A DNA stretch of 64,000 bases from Thalassospira sp. ER-Se-21-Dark (GCF_017922435.1 NZ_VDEZ01000001.1:1178001-1242000), one strand, 5' to 3'. Shown: positions 35,151 through 44,404, counted from the first letter of the stretch. The notes: a model not told the origin generated them from the sequence alone. Made by a program: numbers and translations.

Positions 35151-36089
35151 ATGCGCAGAAAGCTCCCCCCGTTGCGCGCCCTTGTCGCCTTTGAAGCCAC
35201 CGCACGCCATCAAAGCGTGAAGGGGGCCGCAGAAGAATTGCATGTCACGCAAAGTGCGATCAGTCATCAGCTCCGCCAGCTTGAAGAGAACCTTGGCGTG
35301 GTGCTGTTTACCCGCAAGGGCCGTGGATTGACCCTGACCAAGTCGGCAGAGCTTCTTTTGCCCCGCCTGACCGAAGCACTTGATGGCATTGCCGATATCA
35401 CTGGCGAAGTCGGCCCAGACAAGGGCAAGGCAATCCGCATCGGCGCACTGGCCACACCGGCACTCACCGTGCTGTTGTATGAGCTTGATAACCTGCGCGA
35501 CCGGCTGCCCGCCGACATTCCCGTGCAGTTTCGCAAGATCGAATTTGATGACGGTCTTGATCCGCTTGAAATTGATCTCGCCCTTCAGATCGCGCCAAAG
35601 GACCTGCCCGGTCCCGAAGACTGGATTACCGAGCTTCTGACCCCTGAAGTCTATACTGCATTTGCCGCCCCGGAATGGCTGGCTAAGCGCGGCTATGATG
35701 CCAGCAACGTTGACGTCGCGACACTCGGCCCGCGCGATATACTCTTGATCGACAGTGACAGCGAACAGTTCTCCCAGATCGAACAATGGTTCAAGGATGC
35801 CAGCTTCTCGCTCGCTGATTGCTGGACGTTCAGCCACCATATCTGGGCGCTTGAGGCCGCACGTGCCGGTCAGGGCATCGTTGCCAGCACCGATGTTGTT
35901 GCGCGCAATTACGTTGAGCGCGGTGAACTGGTGCCGCTTAATTTCCCGGATTTCATTTCGCACTGGTGGTATCGCCTGCTGATCCGCCCGGCCCGTGAAA
36001 AAGACCCGATCGTCATCGAAGCCGCCAACTGGATCCGCGAACTCATCAACCCGAAAACCGCATCCCTTGCCCGCAAAAAGGTGATGTAA
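35151..36089 (+). CDS. LysR-type transcriptional regulator, GcvA-like
   Basis: A 312-residue regulator. The N-terminal HTH reads LPPLRALVAFEATARHQSVKGAAEELHVTQSAISHQLRQLEENLGVVLFTRKGRGLTLT, in pieces, which is the GcvA-type signature. A type 2 periplasmic-binding effector domain follows. ATG 35151 with GGAAA upstream is preferred to one at 35127. Divergence from the EamA exporter suggests it regulates that transporter. Confidence 0.9.
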   Translation: MRRKLPPLRALVAFEATARHQSVKGAAEELHVTQSAISHQLRQLEENLGVVLFTRKGRGLTLTKSAELLLPRLTEALDGIADITGEVGPDKGKAIRIGALATPALTVLLYELDNLRDRLPADIPVQFRKIEFDDGLDPLEIDLALQIAPKDLPGPEDWITELLTPEVYTAFAAPEWLAKRGYDASNVDVATLGPRDILLIDSDSEQFSQIEQWFKDASFSLADCWTFSHHIWALEAARAGQGIVASTDVVARNYVERGELVPLNFPDFISHWWYRLLIRPAREKDPIVIEAANWIRELINPKTASLARKKVM

Positions 36090-36170
36090 CACCATTGTCG
36101 TTGTCCTTGAATGCGCGAAAGGTTAGGGTTCGGGCATAAAAATCAGCCGTAAGCCAAAAAATGGGGTTAT

Positions 36171-37043
36171 GTGGGAAAGATGACATCCTTGGTGTCGGTC
36201 GTGGTCACGACGTATAACTGGCCCGAAGCACTTTCGATGGTGCTCAACTCTCTTGCCGATCAAAAAGATCGTCATTTCGAGATTGTCATTGCAGATGACG
36301 GATCCGGCGATGAAACAGCAAAGGTCATCAAGGATTTTGCCGCCACAAGTGCGATCCCTGTCAAACATTACTGGCACGAAGACAGTGGTTTTCGCGTGGC
36401 CAAGGCGCGCAATGGCGCGATCAGCTTGTGCGCAGGTGATCTGGTTGTCTTTATTGACGGTGACTGCTGTGTGATGCCTGACTTCATTACGCGCCACCGC
36501 AAGGCCGCGACCGAGGGCTGTCTGGTCTCAGGCAAGCGAGTCTTCCTCAAGGAACGGCTGACCAAAACCCTTTTGGCACGCAAATGGGCTTTTCACAAAT
36601 GGCCGCGCCTGCTGCTGTTTGTCACCGCCCTGTTCGGTTTCGCCAACCGACCATTTCAATTCATTCGCCTGCCCCATAATGGCCCCTGGCTTTGGGAACA
36701 TGAAAATTGCTGGGAAAAGGCGCAAACCTGCAATCTTGCCGCCTTTAAATCCGACATCGACCGGGTGCAGGGCTTTGACGAAAGCTACGAAGGCCACGGC
36801 TTGGAAGACTCTGACTTTGTTCTGCGGTTGTTGCGCTCCGGGCTAAAACGCAAGAATGTCGAATACTGTTCACCTGTTCTGCATCTCTTCCACAAGCGTT
36901 CCGACCCCAAGCGCCATGTACAGGATTCCAAGAACCCTAGCCATTTCAAAAATCTTCTGGCTGATACAGAACGCTTCCTGCCTCTGACCGCAGTCAAGGC
37001 AACCTCGGCGACGCAGAAAGCCGAACGCGAAGCGGCCGAATAA
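36171..37043 (+). CDS. Family 2 glycosyltransferase
   Basis: A 290-residue GT2 enzyme. SVVVTTYNWPEALSMVLNSL and EIVIADDGSGDETAKV bind nucleotide sugar, FIDGDCCVMPDF holds the D-x-D-like metal site, and a C-terminal glyco_transf_7C-type segment has GFDESYEGHGLEDSDFVLRLLRSG. No membrane span is apparent, apart from a hydrophobic stretch near 145-160 (RLLLFVTALFGF). Start GTG 36171, or ATG 36180. It may act in LPS core synthesis, but it stands alone. Confidence 0.85.
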   Translation: MGKMTSLVSVVVTTYNWPEALSMVLNSLADQKDRHFEIVIADDGSGDETAKVIKDFAATSAIPVKHYWHEDSGFRVAKARNGAISLCAGDLVVFIDGDCCVMPDFITRHRKAATEGCLVSGKRVFLKERLTKTLLARKWAFHKWPRLLLFVTALFGFANRPFQFIRLPHNGPWLWEHENCWEKAQTCNLAAFKSDIDRVQGFDESYEGHGLEDSDFVLRLLRSGLKRKNVEYCSPVLHLFHKRSDPKRHVQDSKNPSHFKNLLADTERFLPLTAVKATSATQKAEREAAE

Positions 37044-37206
37044 CCTTTCGACCAAGGATGCATCTAGACCCCCTTGGAAGCAGCCGCGTTTCGCGATAAA
37101 AGGTCGGCATCATTTTCCTTCGGATGCGTCTTTGCATCTTAGAAGCTCATATCAGCCGCCCTGGTGATCGGGGCATGCGTTCAAAAAGCGAAAGGGATTT
37201 TCCCAG

Positions 37207-37731
37207 ATGGATCTCAGCAAGATTGCCGTTGGCAAGGATGTTCCGTGGGACGTAAACGTCGTCATCGAAATTCCGCAGGGCGGACCGGTAAAGTACGAAG
37301 TCGATAAAGACTCCGGTGCTGTTTTTGTGGATCGTTTCCTGCACACCTCGATGTATTACCCGGTCAACTATGGCTTCATCCCCAACACGCTTGGCGAAGA
37401 TGGCGATCCGGTCGATGCCATGGTCATGTTCCGCGAGCCGGTCGTTGCCGGTTCTGTCATCCGTGCCCGTCCGATCGGCGTTCTGATCATGGAAGACGAA
37501 GCCGGTCAGGACGAAAAACTGATCTGCGTTCCGCATGACAAGATCGACCCGTACTACACCGACATCAAATCCCACGAAGACCTGCCGCAGATCCTGCGCG
37601 ACCAGATCCAGCACTTCTTCGAGCGTTACAAAGACCTCGAAAAAGGCAAATGGGTTAAGGTCACCGGTTGGGAAGGCGCTGAAAAAGCCGCCAAACTCAT
37701 CGAAGAAGGTGTGACCCGCCTCGGCAAATAA
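37207..37731 (+). CDS. ppa: Inorganic pyrophosphatase
   Basis: A 174-residue family I soluble pyrophosphatase, the normal bacterial size. The acidic signature EDGDPVDAMV and the lysine/tyrosine active-site motifs KYEVDKDSG and YYPVNYGFIP are all seen, with DKIDPYYTDI later. It removes pyrophosphate from biosynthesis. Strong codon bias and a robust terminator suggest high expression. Confidence 0.97.
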   Translation: MDLSKIAVGKDVPWDVNVVIEIPQGGPVKYEVDKDSGAVFVDRFLHTSMYYPVNYGFIPNTLGEDGDPVDAMVMFREPVVAGSVIRARPIGVLIMEDEAGQDEKLICVPHDKIDPYYTDIKSHEDLPQILRDQIQHFFERYKDLEKGKWVKVTGWEGAEKAAKLIEEGVTRLGK

Positions 37732-37770
37732 GCCGCATTCAACCCGTCTTCGGACAGGGACCGGATTTAA

Positions 37771-37811
37771 AAAGCAACGCTCCGTCAGATTTGGCGGAGC
37801 GTTGCTTTTTT
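37771..37811 (+). terminator. Terminator after ppa
   Basis: A 14-bp perfect stem (37771-37784 with 37795-37808) with a 10-nt loop and T-run. Confidence 0.9.
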
Positions 37812-37903
37812 GACTTATTGGTCGCGCAACACTACTTTGGTGCAGGGGCGCCACCCTTACAGGTTGGTATTGAGGGAAGAATTCACGTTTCAGGATACTA
37901 TTC

Positions 37904-38449
37904 GTGACCCACAAAAACGCGCCCGACAAAACCCATGCGATCAAAGTTACCGTCGGCGACATCACCACACTTGATGTCGATGCCATCGTCAATGCCGCCA
38001 ACGAGGCCCTGTTGCCTGGCGGTGGTGTGTGCGGTGCGATCCATCATGCGGCGGGCCCCGAACTGGCAAACGCCTGCCGACCGCTTGCCCCCTGCCCGAC
38101 GGGTGACGCCCGAATCACACCCGGATTTAACCTGAAGGCCAAATACGTCATCCACGCCGTCGGCCCGGTCTGGCATGGCGGGGACCGCGGTGAGGCCGAT
38201 CTGCTGGCAAGCTGTTATCGCAATTCAATCTTGCTGGCGGTCGAGAACAATCTGGCCTCTGTGGCGTTTCCTGCCATATCCACCGGGATATTTGGCTATC
38301 CGGAAGACCAGGCAGCCAAAATCACCGTATCAACCATTTGTGAGCTGACTGGCGAATTAGCGCAAATGCCACAAATTTACCTTTGTTGTTTCTCACCATC
38401 GGCGCGTCAGCATATTGAAGCTGCGTGCCAGCACTATGCCAGCACATGA
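37904..38449 (+). CDS. Macro-domain ADP-ribose / O-acetyl-ADP-ribose hydrolase
   Basis: A 181-residue single macro domain: VTVGDITTLDVDAIVNAANEALLPGGGVCGAIHHAAG (in pieces), then VIHAVGPVW and AFPAISTGIFGYPED. These motifs mark the YmdB/MacroD-type subclass that deacetylates O-acetyl-ADP-ribose and removes ADP-ribose from acidic residues. The O-acetyl-ADP-ribose made by the sirtuin at 31715 would be a natural substrate, though the genes are 5 kb apart. Start GTG 37904 with AGGA upstream. Confidence 0.92.
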   Translation: MTHKNAPDKTHAIKVTVGDITTLDVDAIVNAANEALLPGGGVCGAIHHAAGPELANACRPLAPCPTGDARITPGFNLKAKYVIHAVGPVWHGGDRGEADLLASCYRNSILLAVENNLASVAFPAISTGIFGYPEDQAAKITVSTICELTGELAQMPQIYLCCFSPSARQHIEAACQHYAST

Positions 38450-38476
38450 TCGAATACGATAAGGTCCATCAATAGA

Positions 38477-39019
38477 ATGCAAAGCGACGCTGCTGCACCT
38501 TCGCCGTCCCAACCGCTTGAACTGTTTGCTTCGCCAGACGGTGTGCTGAGCGTGGGTGAACACACATTTCGCTGTGCGCTTGGGATTAATGGCGTGATTG
38601 ATGCCGACCAGAAAACCGAAGGCGATGGCAAAACGCCGGCCGGTCGCTGGCAGCTGCGCTATGTGATGTATCGTGCCGATCGCACGCCCAGCCCGCGCAC
38701 CAAGCTTCCGGTCACCACCATTTCCTTTTCCGATGGCTGGTGTGATGATCCGGGTCATCCCGACTATAACTGCCCGGTCCGCCTGCCGTTTGATGCCAGC
38801 CATGAAAAGCTGTTTCGCAAGGATGATCTCTATAACATCATCGTTGTTCTGGGCCATAATGATGACCCGCCTGTGCCCGGAAAGGGATCGGCGATCTTCA
38901 TGCATATCGCCAAACCCGATTATGCTGGTACCGAAGGCTGTATTGCCTTGGCCGAGAAGGATCTTGAAACACTGCTTGGACTGGCGACCTTTGAAACGTT
39001 CATCACCATCACTGCGTAA
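38477..39019 (+). CDS. L,D-transpeptidase (YkuD) family protein
   Basis: A 180-residue protein with the YkuD catalytic motif: HNDDPPVPGKGSAIFMHIAK, then GTEGCIALAEKDL, giving the catalytic His and Cys in the order H..S/T-x-G-C. No signal peptide is visible, so it is either exported in an unusual way or belongs to the cytoplasmic or murein-binding subset with DUF-like YkuD folds. It starts 27 bp after the macro-domain gene, probably in one transcript. Confidence 0.82.
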   Translation: MQSDAAAPSPSQPLELFASPDGVLSVGEHTFRCALGINGVIDADQKTEGDGKTPAGRWQLRYVMYRADRTPSPRTKLPVTTISFSDGWCDDPGHPDYNCPVRLPFDASHEKLFRKDDLYNIIVVLGHNDDPPVPGKGSAIFMHIAKPDYAGTEGCIALAEKDLETLLGLATFETFITITA

Positions 39020-39088
39020 AATCATGGACTTGCCGTTTGGGTGCACAGCGCCTAGGTTCAATTGCCGGATCAATTCACAGGACAAGTC

Positions 39089-40063
39089 ATGATTGAAGAC
39101 GATTATCTCTATAAAAAAGGCGGCGTTGCAGGATTTGGTTCCCGACTGAAAGCTATTTTCGGATCGGGCAAGTTCTGGGCGCGCAGCCTTGGTGTGATCG
39201 TTCTGATTGCCGTGATCTATTATCCGGCGGGCATGGCGATTGTGCATCGTATCGATGACAACCCCGACTTTATCGGCAATTACAAAGGCGGCAGTCATGC
39301 GGTCAACACCGCCGCAGCCCTGATTGATCGCGAGGTCAACCAGAACCGCTGGACCGCCAACGATCCGTTCTTCCTGCCAAGTGCGGCCCTTGATAACATG
39401 CCGAACTTCCAGACCGGGATTGTCTATGCGCTGTCGCGCTTTGCGATCGAGCTTTCCGATCAGATCGGGCGCGCCCGTGGGTCAAGTCAGGTTGACCCGG
39501 ATCTGGATGACGCCGCAGGCCTTTTGAAATTCCGTGGCGACAAATGGGTGTTTGATCCCAGTGTTTCGCTGCTGCCCGGTGTCACGTCCGAACAACAATA
39601 CCGTCAGGCAATCCGGTCCCTGCAAAACTACAATACCCGTCTGACCAACGGAAATGCGGTTTTTGAGCGCCGTGCCGACAACCTTCAGGAAACACTGAAC
39701 CGCATTGCCAATGACCTTGGCTCGGCCTCTGCCCTGATTGATGATAAGGTGGAAAATCCGTCGATCTTTGATCGCACGGCAGATGACGTTTTCTATGCCA
39801 CCAAGGGTCGCCTTTATGCCTATAGCCTGATCTTGCGCGATCTTGGCACCGACTTCGAACAGATCATCAATGAACGCCAGATCGCATCGGTCTGGGCAGA
39901 AATGATCGGATCCCTGCAGGCGGCCGCCGCACTTGACCCGATGGTAGTTGTGAACGGCTCGGCCGATGGCATCGTCTTCCCTAACCATCTGGCGGGGCTT
40001 GGATTCTATCTTTTGCGGGCCCGTACCCAAATGCGCGAAATCAGCAGCATTCTGCAACGTTGA
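39089..40063 (+). CDS. DUF2333 family membrane protein
   Basis: A 324-residue protein with one N-terminal membrane helix (about residues 35-55, SLGVIVLIAVIYYPAGMAIV) and a large helical, probably periplasmic domain. GSHAVNTAAALIDREVNQNRWTANDPFFLPSAALDNMPNFQTG, in pieces, is the DUF2333 signature. The family is proteobacterial and uncharacterised. ATG 39089 with AGGA upstream is chosen over a TTG at 39062. It precedes structured element copy 2. Confidence 0.85.
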   Translation: MIEDDYLYKKGGVAGFGSRLKAIFGSGKFWARSLGVIVLIAVIYYPAGMAIVHRIDDNPDFIGNYKGGSHAVNTAAALIDREVNQNRWTANDPFFLPSAALDNMPNFQTGIVYALSRFAIELSDQIGRARGSSQVDPDLDDAAGLLKFRGDKWVFDPSVSLLPGVTSEQQYRQAIRSLQNYNTRLTNGNAVFERRADNLQETLNRIANDLGSASALIDDKVENPSIFDRTADDVFYATKGRLYAYSLILRDLGTDFEQIINERQIASVWAEMIGSLQAAAALDPMVVVNGSADGIVFPNHLAGLGFYLLRARTQMREISSILQR

Positions 40064-40186
40064 TGTCAATGTGATCACGAAACACGCCTTCCGGAATACC
40101 TGAGTTGCGCGCTGCGACTTGATCTTTTGTGGTTTTTGCCCCATTTAGGGCCTAACCAAATGAAATAGAGATTGTTGAGTGGGCTC

Positions 40187-40454
40187 TAGGGTCTGGACCC
40201 GCTGATATATATGCAATGGTTGCTCAGAGTTGTGTGGATACGCGAAGCAAGGCAGCAGGAAGATATGCATCTTGCAATGCCTTGCGACAAAGTAGACCGC
40301 GCAACTCCGATCAATCCGAAGGACAGCTACAAGGCTTGCGAACTCCTGCGTCAAACCCCTTGACCGGGATTTCCCGCCCGCTCTGCGGGCCTTTCCTTGT
40401 ATTTCGCAAGCCTTGTAGCTGCCATTACATGTATATCAGCGGGTCCAGATCCTG
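40187..40454 (+). repeat. Structured intergenic element, copy 2 (covarying multi-branch RNA candidate)
   Basis: A 268-nt element matching copy 1 (12747-13013, minus strand) in architecture and length. The outer stem is 26 bp (40188-40213 with 40428-40453) with two G-U pairs. P2 spans about 40219-40232 with 40302-40315 and has two mismatches. Its inner stem is GCAAGGC..GCCTTGC where copy 1 has GCAAAAC..GTTTTGC. P4 is AGCTACAAGGCTTGCG with its full complement where copy 1 has a different 16-mer and its complement. Single-stranded parts such as GGATACGCGAAGCAA, TTGCGACAAA.TAG and AAGGACAGCT are the same. It ends 36 nt before the nfu-type start codon, so it would lie in that gene's leader. Confidence 0.85.
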
Positions 40455-40490
40455 AAGTCCCGGCAATCAGAGTGAGAGGACAAGCCGAAA

Positions 40491-41060
40491 ATGTTCATTC
40501 AGACCGAACCAACCCCGAATCCGGCGACACTCAAATTCCTTCCGGGTGAAGAAGTCATGGGCCGTCTTGGCACGGCCAACTTCGTTAAGGGTGACGAAGC
40601 CATCAAATCGCCGCTTGCCCGCAAGCTGTTTGAAATTGATGGGATTGCCGGTGTTTTCCTCGGCGGTGATTTCATCACCATCACCAAGGATGACTCCAAG
40701 GACTGGCAGACCCTGAAACCGCAGATTCTTGGCGGGATCATGGAACATTACACGTCGGGTCAGCCGGTTCTCGATCAGGACTCCAACGCCGCCACCGGTA
40801 CCAGCTCTGCTGCCGAAGGCGATGATGAACTGGTCAGCCAGATCAAGGAACTGCTTGATACCCGCGTGCGCCCGGCCGTGGCACAGGATGGTGGTGACAT
40901 CGTCTTCCACCGTTTCGAAGATGGCGTGGTCTTCCTTGAAATGCACGGCGCATGTGCCGGCTGCCCGAGCAGCACCGCGACGCTCAAGATGGGCATCGAA
41001 AACATGCTACGCTATTACGTGCCCGAAGTTCAGGCCGTCGAACCGGTCATGGCTGACTGA
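40491..41060 (+). CDS. NifU-type Fe-S scaffold/carrier protein (Nfu)
   Basis: A 189-residue protein with an N-terminal Nfu_N domain (MFIQTEPTPNPATLKFLPG) and a C-terminal NifU-like domain (RVRPAVAQDGGDIVFHRFEDGVVFLEMHGACAGCPSS, in pieces). Its CxxC (CAGC) binds a [4Fe-4S] cluster for transfer to client enzymes. The arrangement equals alphaproteobacterial and mitochondrial Nfu1. GAGAGGA precedes the start. Structured element copy 2 lies immediately upstream. Confidence 0.95.
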   Translation: MFIQTEPTPNPATLKFLPGEEVMGRLGTANFVKGDEAIKSPLARKLFEIDGIAGVFLGGDFITITKDDSKDWQTLKPQILGGIMEHYTSGQPVLDQDSNAATGTSSAAEGDDELVSQIKELLDTRVRPAVAQDGGDIVFHRFEDGVVFLEMHGACAGCPSSTATLKMGIENMLRYYVPEVQAVEPVMAD

Positions 41061-41329
41061 ACCTGACCCGGTTATCGGACACCTCACCGACAAGATGGCG
41101 TCCGACCATCCGGTGAACTGACCGCGCACGGATTTACGAGTCGTTAACAAATTCAGACGCCCGGCGTGAACTTTAACCCGCGCCGGGCGTAAAAATTATG
41201 CGCTGAACGAAAAGGTTTTCTTGGCGTTTTCAACTCTCGGAGATATTGCCCGTTGCGATCATCGCGCGCGGCAGGCATAGATAACCTCCACTTGGGATGG
41301 ACAGTTCGACTGATCCTGGAGATTCAACA

Positions 41330-42319
41330 ATGACTAGCGCAAAAACAAACAGTTACAGGAATGTTGCGCTCGCTTCGATTTTCGGAGCGGTTGTTTTCCT
41401 GTATATTGGGCTTTTCGCCGGAATTGATCTTTCTCCAACTCCGGAAGGTTTTGAGACAGAAACCGTCGAAGTCACGGCAGATGAAGCCGTTATCAAAAAG
41501 AAGAAAACGGTTTATCGCCGCGGCCCGGAAGTCATCGCACTCAGCCAGTATTTCAAAAGCATCGGCTATCACCTCAATGAGGTGGGCGAAGTTCCGCGCG
41601 TCTATATCAAGCGCGTACCCGAAGGCCTTGGCGAACTGGCATCGGTTGAAGAGCGCAAACAGCTTTTCCTGAAAATCATGCTGCCGCTGGCCATGCGCGT
41701 GAACGAAGAAATCACCGCGCGCCGTGAACGCCTGATGGCCATTCAGGCCAAGGGCATTTCCGGCACCCCGGTCAGCCAGGCCGATCAGCAATGGGTCAAT
41801 CAGCTGATGAAGCGCTATCGCGTGACCGATGGCGGCATCAACGCCCTGCTTGAGCGCATTGACGTTATCCCGACCTCCCTGATCCTTGCCCAGTCGGCAG
41901 AGGAAAGTGGTTGGGGCACGTCACGCTTTGTGCGTAAAGGCAACGCCCTGTTTGGTCAATGGGCCTGGGGCGACGATGAAGGCATCGTGCCGAAAGATCG
42001 CGAAGATGGCAAAACCCACGTCATCAAGGCCTTTGGCAGCCTGATGGACAGTGTGCGCGCCTATGCACGCAACATCAACTCGCACCCGGCCTATCAGGAA
42101 TTGCGCGAACGCCGCGCAACCCTTCGCGCCGAAGGCAAATTTATCAGTGGCTGGGAACTGGCCGAGACTCTGACCAAATATTCCGAGCGCGGCGAGGAAT
42201 ATGTCGACAGCCTGCATGCGATCATGAGTGTGAACGGGCTGAACGAGCTTGATGGTCTTGATTTTGCGGCAGGCGACGTCCCGCCGCCGCCAAAGGTGCT
42301 CGCCGCCCTTGAGGAATAA
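41330..42319 (+). CDS. Bax-like glucosaminidase-domain protein
   Basis: A 329-residue protein with one N-terminal membrane anchor (about residues 10-28, VALASIFGAVVFLYIGLFAG), a charged linker, and a C-terminal Bax/FlgJ-type glucosaminidase domain: IDVIPTSLILAQSAEESGWGTSRFVRKGNALFGQW (in pieces) and YARNINSHPAYQELRERRA. It probably cleaves peptidoglycan glycan strands in the periplasm; the glutamate in AEESGWG is the likely catalytic residue. ATG 41330 with GGAG upstream is preferred over an earlier one at 41297. Confidence 0.88.
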   Translation: MTSAKTNSYRNVALASIFGAVVFLYIGLFAGIDLSPTPEGFETETVEVTADEAVIKKKKTVYRRGPEVIALSQYFKSIGYHLNEVGEVPRVYIKRVPEGLGELASVEERKQLFLKIMLPLAMRVNEEITARRERLMAIQAKGISGTPVSQADQQWVNQLMKRYRVTDGGINALLERIDVIPTSLILAQSAEESGWGTSRFVRKGNALFGQWAWGDDEGIVPKDREDGKTHVIKAFGSLMDSVRAYARNINSHPAYQELRERRATLRAEGKFISGWELAETLTKYSERGEEYVDSLHAIMSVNGLNELDGLDFAAGDVPPPPKVLAALEE

Positions 42320-42368
42320 TCCCAAGGGACAAAAGAGATAAATCAGGCACCAAGCCAGATAACCAAAT

Positions 42369-42397
42369 AAAAAGGGACCCGCTCGGGTCCCTTTTTT
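42369..42397. terminator. Bidirectional terminator between the Bax-like and lipoprotein genes
   Basis: AAAAAGGGACCC-GCTC-GGGTCCCTTTTTT is a perfect 12-bp stem with A/T flanks on both sides, between convergent genes. Confidence 0.9.
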
Positions 42398-42420
42398 GCT
42401 TCGGATATCAGAAGACCCGG

Positions 42421-42879
42421 TTATGGCCGTCCGCGATAAATCCAGCCCTTTTCCGATTTCAGCAACCGGATTTCATCCTCGACCACCCGACGGTCGCCCA
42501 CCTTGTATTCGCCTTCCTTGAGCGTCAGCATCTTGGTTTTCACCAGATCAAGCGCATCGCGCACCGTGCTGCCAACATCATCCATCGTTCCGGCCGCCTT
42601 GCCCTTTTCGGTTACGTCATCGGCAAAATCGGCAACCGTGCGATCAAACACCAGCTCATAACGCACCATGACAAGCACTTCGTCATCGTCTTCGGAAATG
42701 CTGTTGGTTTTGGTCACGTTTTCAACATGGCCGACCTTGGCATAGGGATCATCGCGAAACCGTTCGATCACCGCCGTGGTGATTTCATCGGCTGTCGGTC
42801 CGCTGACCTGTTCATCTTCGCAGGCAGCAAGCAGCGGCAAAAACATGATAACGGCGAAAAACCGGGTCAACTGGCCCAT
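42421..42879 (-). CDS. Putative lipoprotein
   Basis: A 152-residue protein with a lipoprotein signal peptide: MGQLTRFFAVIMFLPLLAAC with lipobox LLAAC (Cys20). The mature part is charged and predicted periplasmic, with no motif I recognise. D-E after the cysteine would give an inner-membrane-retention-like signal by the enteric rule. I chose ATG 42879 because it places the signal peptide at the N-terminus; the frame is open 21 codons upstream. Function unknown. Confidence 0.75.
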   Translation of the reverse strand: MGQLTRFFAVIMFLPLLAACEDEQVSGPTADEITTAVIERFRDDPYAKVGHVENVTKTNSISEDDDEVLVMVRYELVFDRTVADFADDVTEKGKAAGTMDDVGSTVRDALDLVKTKMLTLKEGEYKVGDRRVVEDEIRLLKSEKGWIYRGRP

Positions 42880-43061
42880 GAGCGATTCCTGTTTTCTGGG
42901 TTTTGGCTTGAATTGCGGACTATTGCCTCTGTGATGTGGCAAAAATCAGGTCATCTGTCACATCCTGCCAACAATAACGTCGACAACGGGATATCTATGC
43001 CAAACAGGTTACCATTCATCCCGGTGAAGACTGCAGGCTGATTTTATTCGTAGGATCCCTG

Positions 43062-43166
43062 ATGGCAACGATACATACACCATTTGATATGCTAATCGAC
43101 ACCAACCAGCTTACAGTCCTTGAAAATCAGGACGCCACCACCCGAAAGTCCGAGCAAAAAACGTGA
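43062..43166 (+). CDS. Small upstream ORF overlapping the permease start
   Basis: A 34-codon frame (MATIHTPFDMLIDTNQLTVL..) with AGGAT before its ATG. Its TGA overlaps the GTG start of the following membrane protein as GTGA. The overlap suggests translational coupling or a leader peptide. No homologous family is recognised and chance remains possible. Confidence 0.4.
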   Translation: MATIHTPFDMLIDTNQLTVLENQDATTRKSEQKT

Positions 43167-44365
43167 TATTCGATTTGATCATTGCCATCGCAACTATCGG
43201 CATTGCGATTGTGCTGTCCATGCCCCGCGTTTCGCGTTCCACCACCTGGCGCGCTGTCGTGACGCCGCTGGCCTCGATCATCGGCAGTGGTTTCTTGCTG
43301 CTCGGTCCGGTCCTTAATCTGGGATATGGCGGCTATGCGCCGCTTGTGATGCTGGCACTTTGTGGTGTGGCTTATCTGTATGGCGCGGTGATCCGAAACA
43401 ACATCCAAGCCGGCGAAGAAGCCATCATTGACGGCACCTATGGCAAACTCGCAAAGCGTGTTGAAACCCTTTCTTCTTGGGCGCTTGCCTTTGCCTACAT
43501 CATTTCGGTGACCTATTACCTGAATCTGCTCGGCGCCTTTTCGCTGAGCCTGACGCCATTTGATTCCACCCTTGATGCCAAACTGATGACCAGTGGCGTC
43601 TTTGGCATCATTGTCATGGTTGGCTGGTCACGCGGATTCAAAAGCCTTGAGCGGCTTGAATATGTCTCGGTCGGTTTGAAATTGGCAATCATTACCGGGC
43701 TTCTGGTCGGGCTGATGGCCCATTTCGGCAAGCAGGCCATTGACGAGAAACTGATTTTCAATCCCCAGAACGTCACCGGATGGCCGGCCATTACCATGGC
43801 CTTTGGTCTTTTGATCACGGTTCAGGGGTTCGAAACATCGCGCTATCTGGGATCAAGCTATGATGCCGAAACCCGTATTCGATCCATGCGCCTTGCCCAA
43901 TGGCTTTCGACCCTGATCTATCTGATTTACATCCTTCTGATTTCTTATGTTTTCGCCCCTGACCAGATGTCGTCCTCGGAAACGGGCATTATCGATATGA
44001 TGGGGATCGTCGCCCCGATCCTGCCCTTCATGTTGGTGGCGGCTGCCATGGCATCGCAATTCAGTGCCGCAATTGCCGATACCAGCGGATCGGGCGGACT
44101 GTTTGCCCAACTGTCGCGAAACCGCATTACCGAGCCACAGGCCTATCTGGCGCTGGGGATTATCGGTATCGCCCTGACATGGTCAGCAGACATCTTCGCG
44201 ATTGTCAGCTATGCATCGCGCGCCTTTGCCATCTATTACGGCCTGCAAGCGGCCTTGGCGGCCATCATTTCAGTCCGCCGTGGCAATCCGGGCAAGGCCG
44301 CGTTCTTTGCCGTGCTGGCCGCCTTGGGGGCTGCTATCGCCATTCTGGGACAGCCGGTCGAATAA
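43163..44365 (+). CDS. APC-like integral membrane transporter
   Basis: A 400-residue protein with about 11-12 hydrophobic segments from end to end. TPLASIIGSGFLLLGPVLNLGYGGYAP near the start has the glycine-rich broken-helix look of the amino acid-polyamine-organocation fold, and AITMAFGLLITVQGFETSRYLG fits helix 6 of that fold. Substrate unknown. Start is GTG 43163, overlapping the small upstream ORF. Convergent with maeB. Confidence 0.65.
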   Translation: MIFDLIIAIATIGIAIVLSMPRVSRSTTWRAVVTPLASIIGSGFLLLGPVLNLGYGGYAPLVMLALCGVAYLYGAVIRNNIQAGEEAIIDGTYGKLAKRVETLSSWALAFAYIISVTYYLNLLGAFSLSLTPFDSTLDAKLMTSGVFGIIVMVGWSRGFKSLERLEYVSVGLKLAIITGLLVGLMAHFGKQAIDEKLIFNPQNVTGWPAITMAFGLLITVQGFETSRYLGSSYDAETRIRSMRLAQWLSTLIYLIYILLISYVFAPDQMSSSETGIIDMMGIVAPILPFMLVAAAMASQFSAAIADTSGSGGLFAQLSRNRITEPQAYLALGIIGIALTWSADIFAIVSYASRAFAIYYGLQAALAAIISVRRGNPGKAAFFAVLAALGAAIAILGQPVE

Positions 44366-44404
44366 GCCCCCTGCCCCTTTAAGGTTCGCCCTGCCTCGAA
44401 CAGA

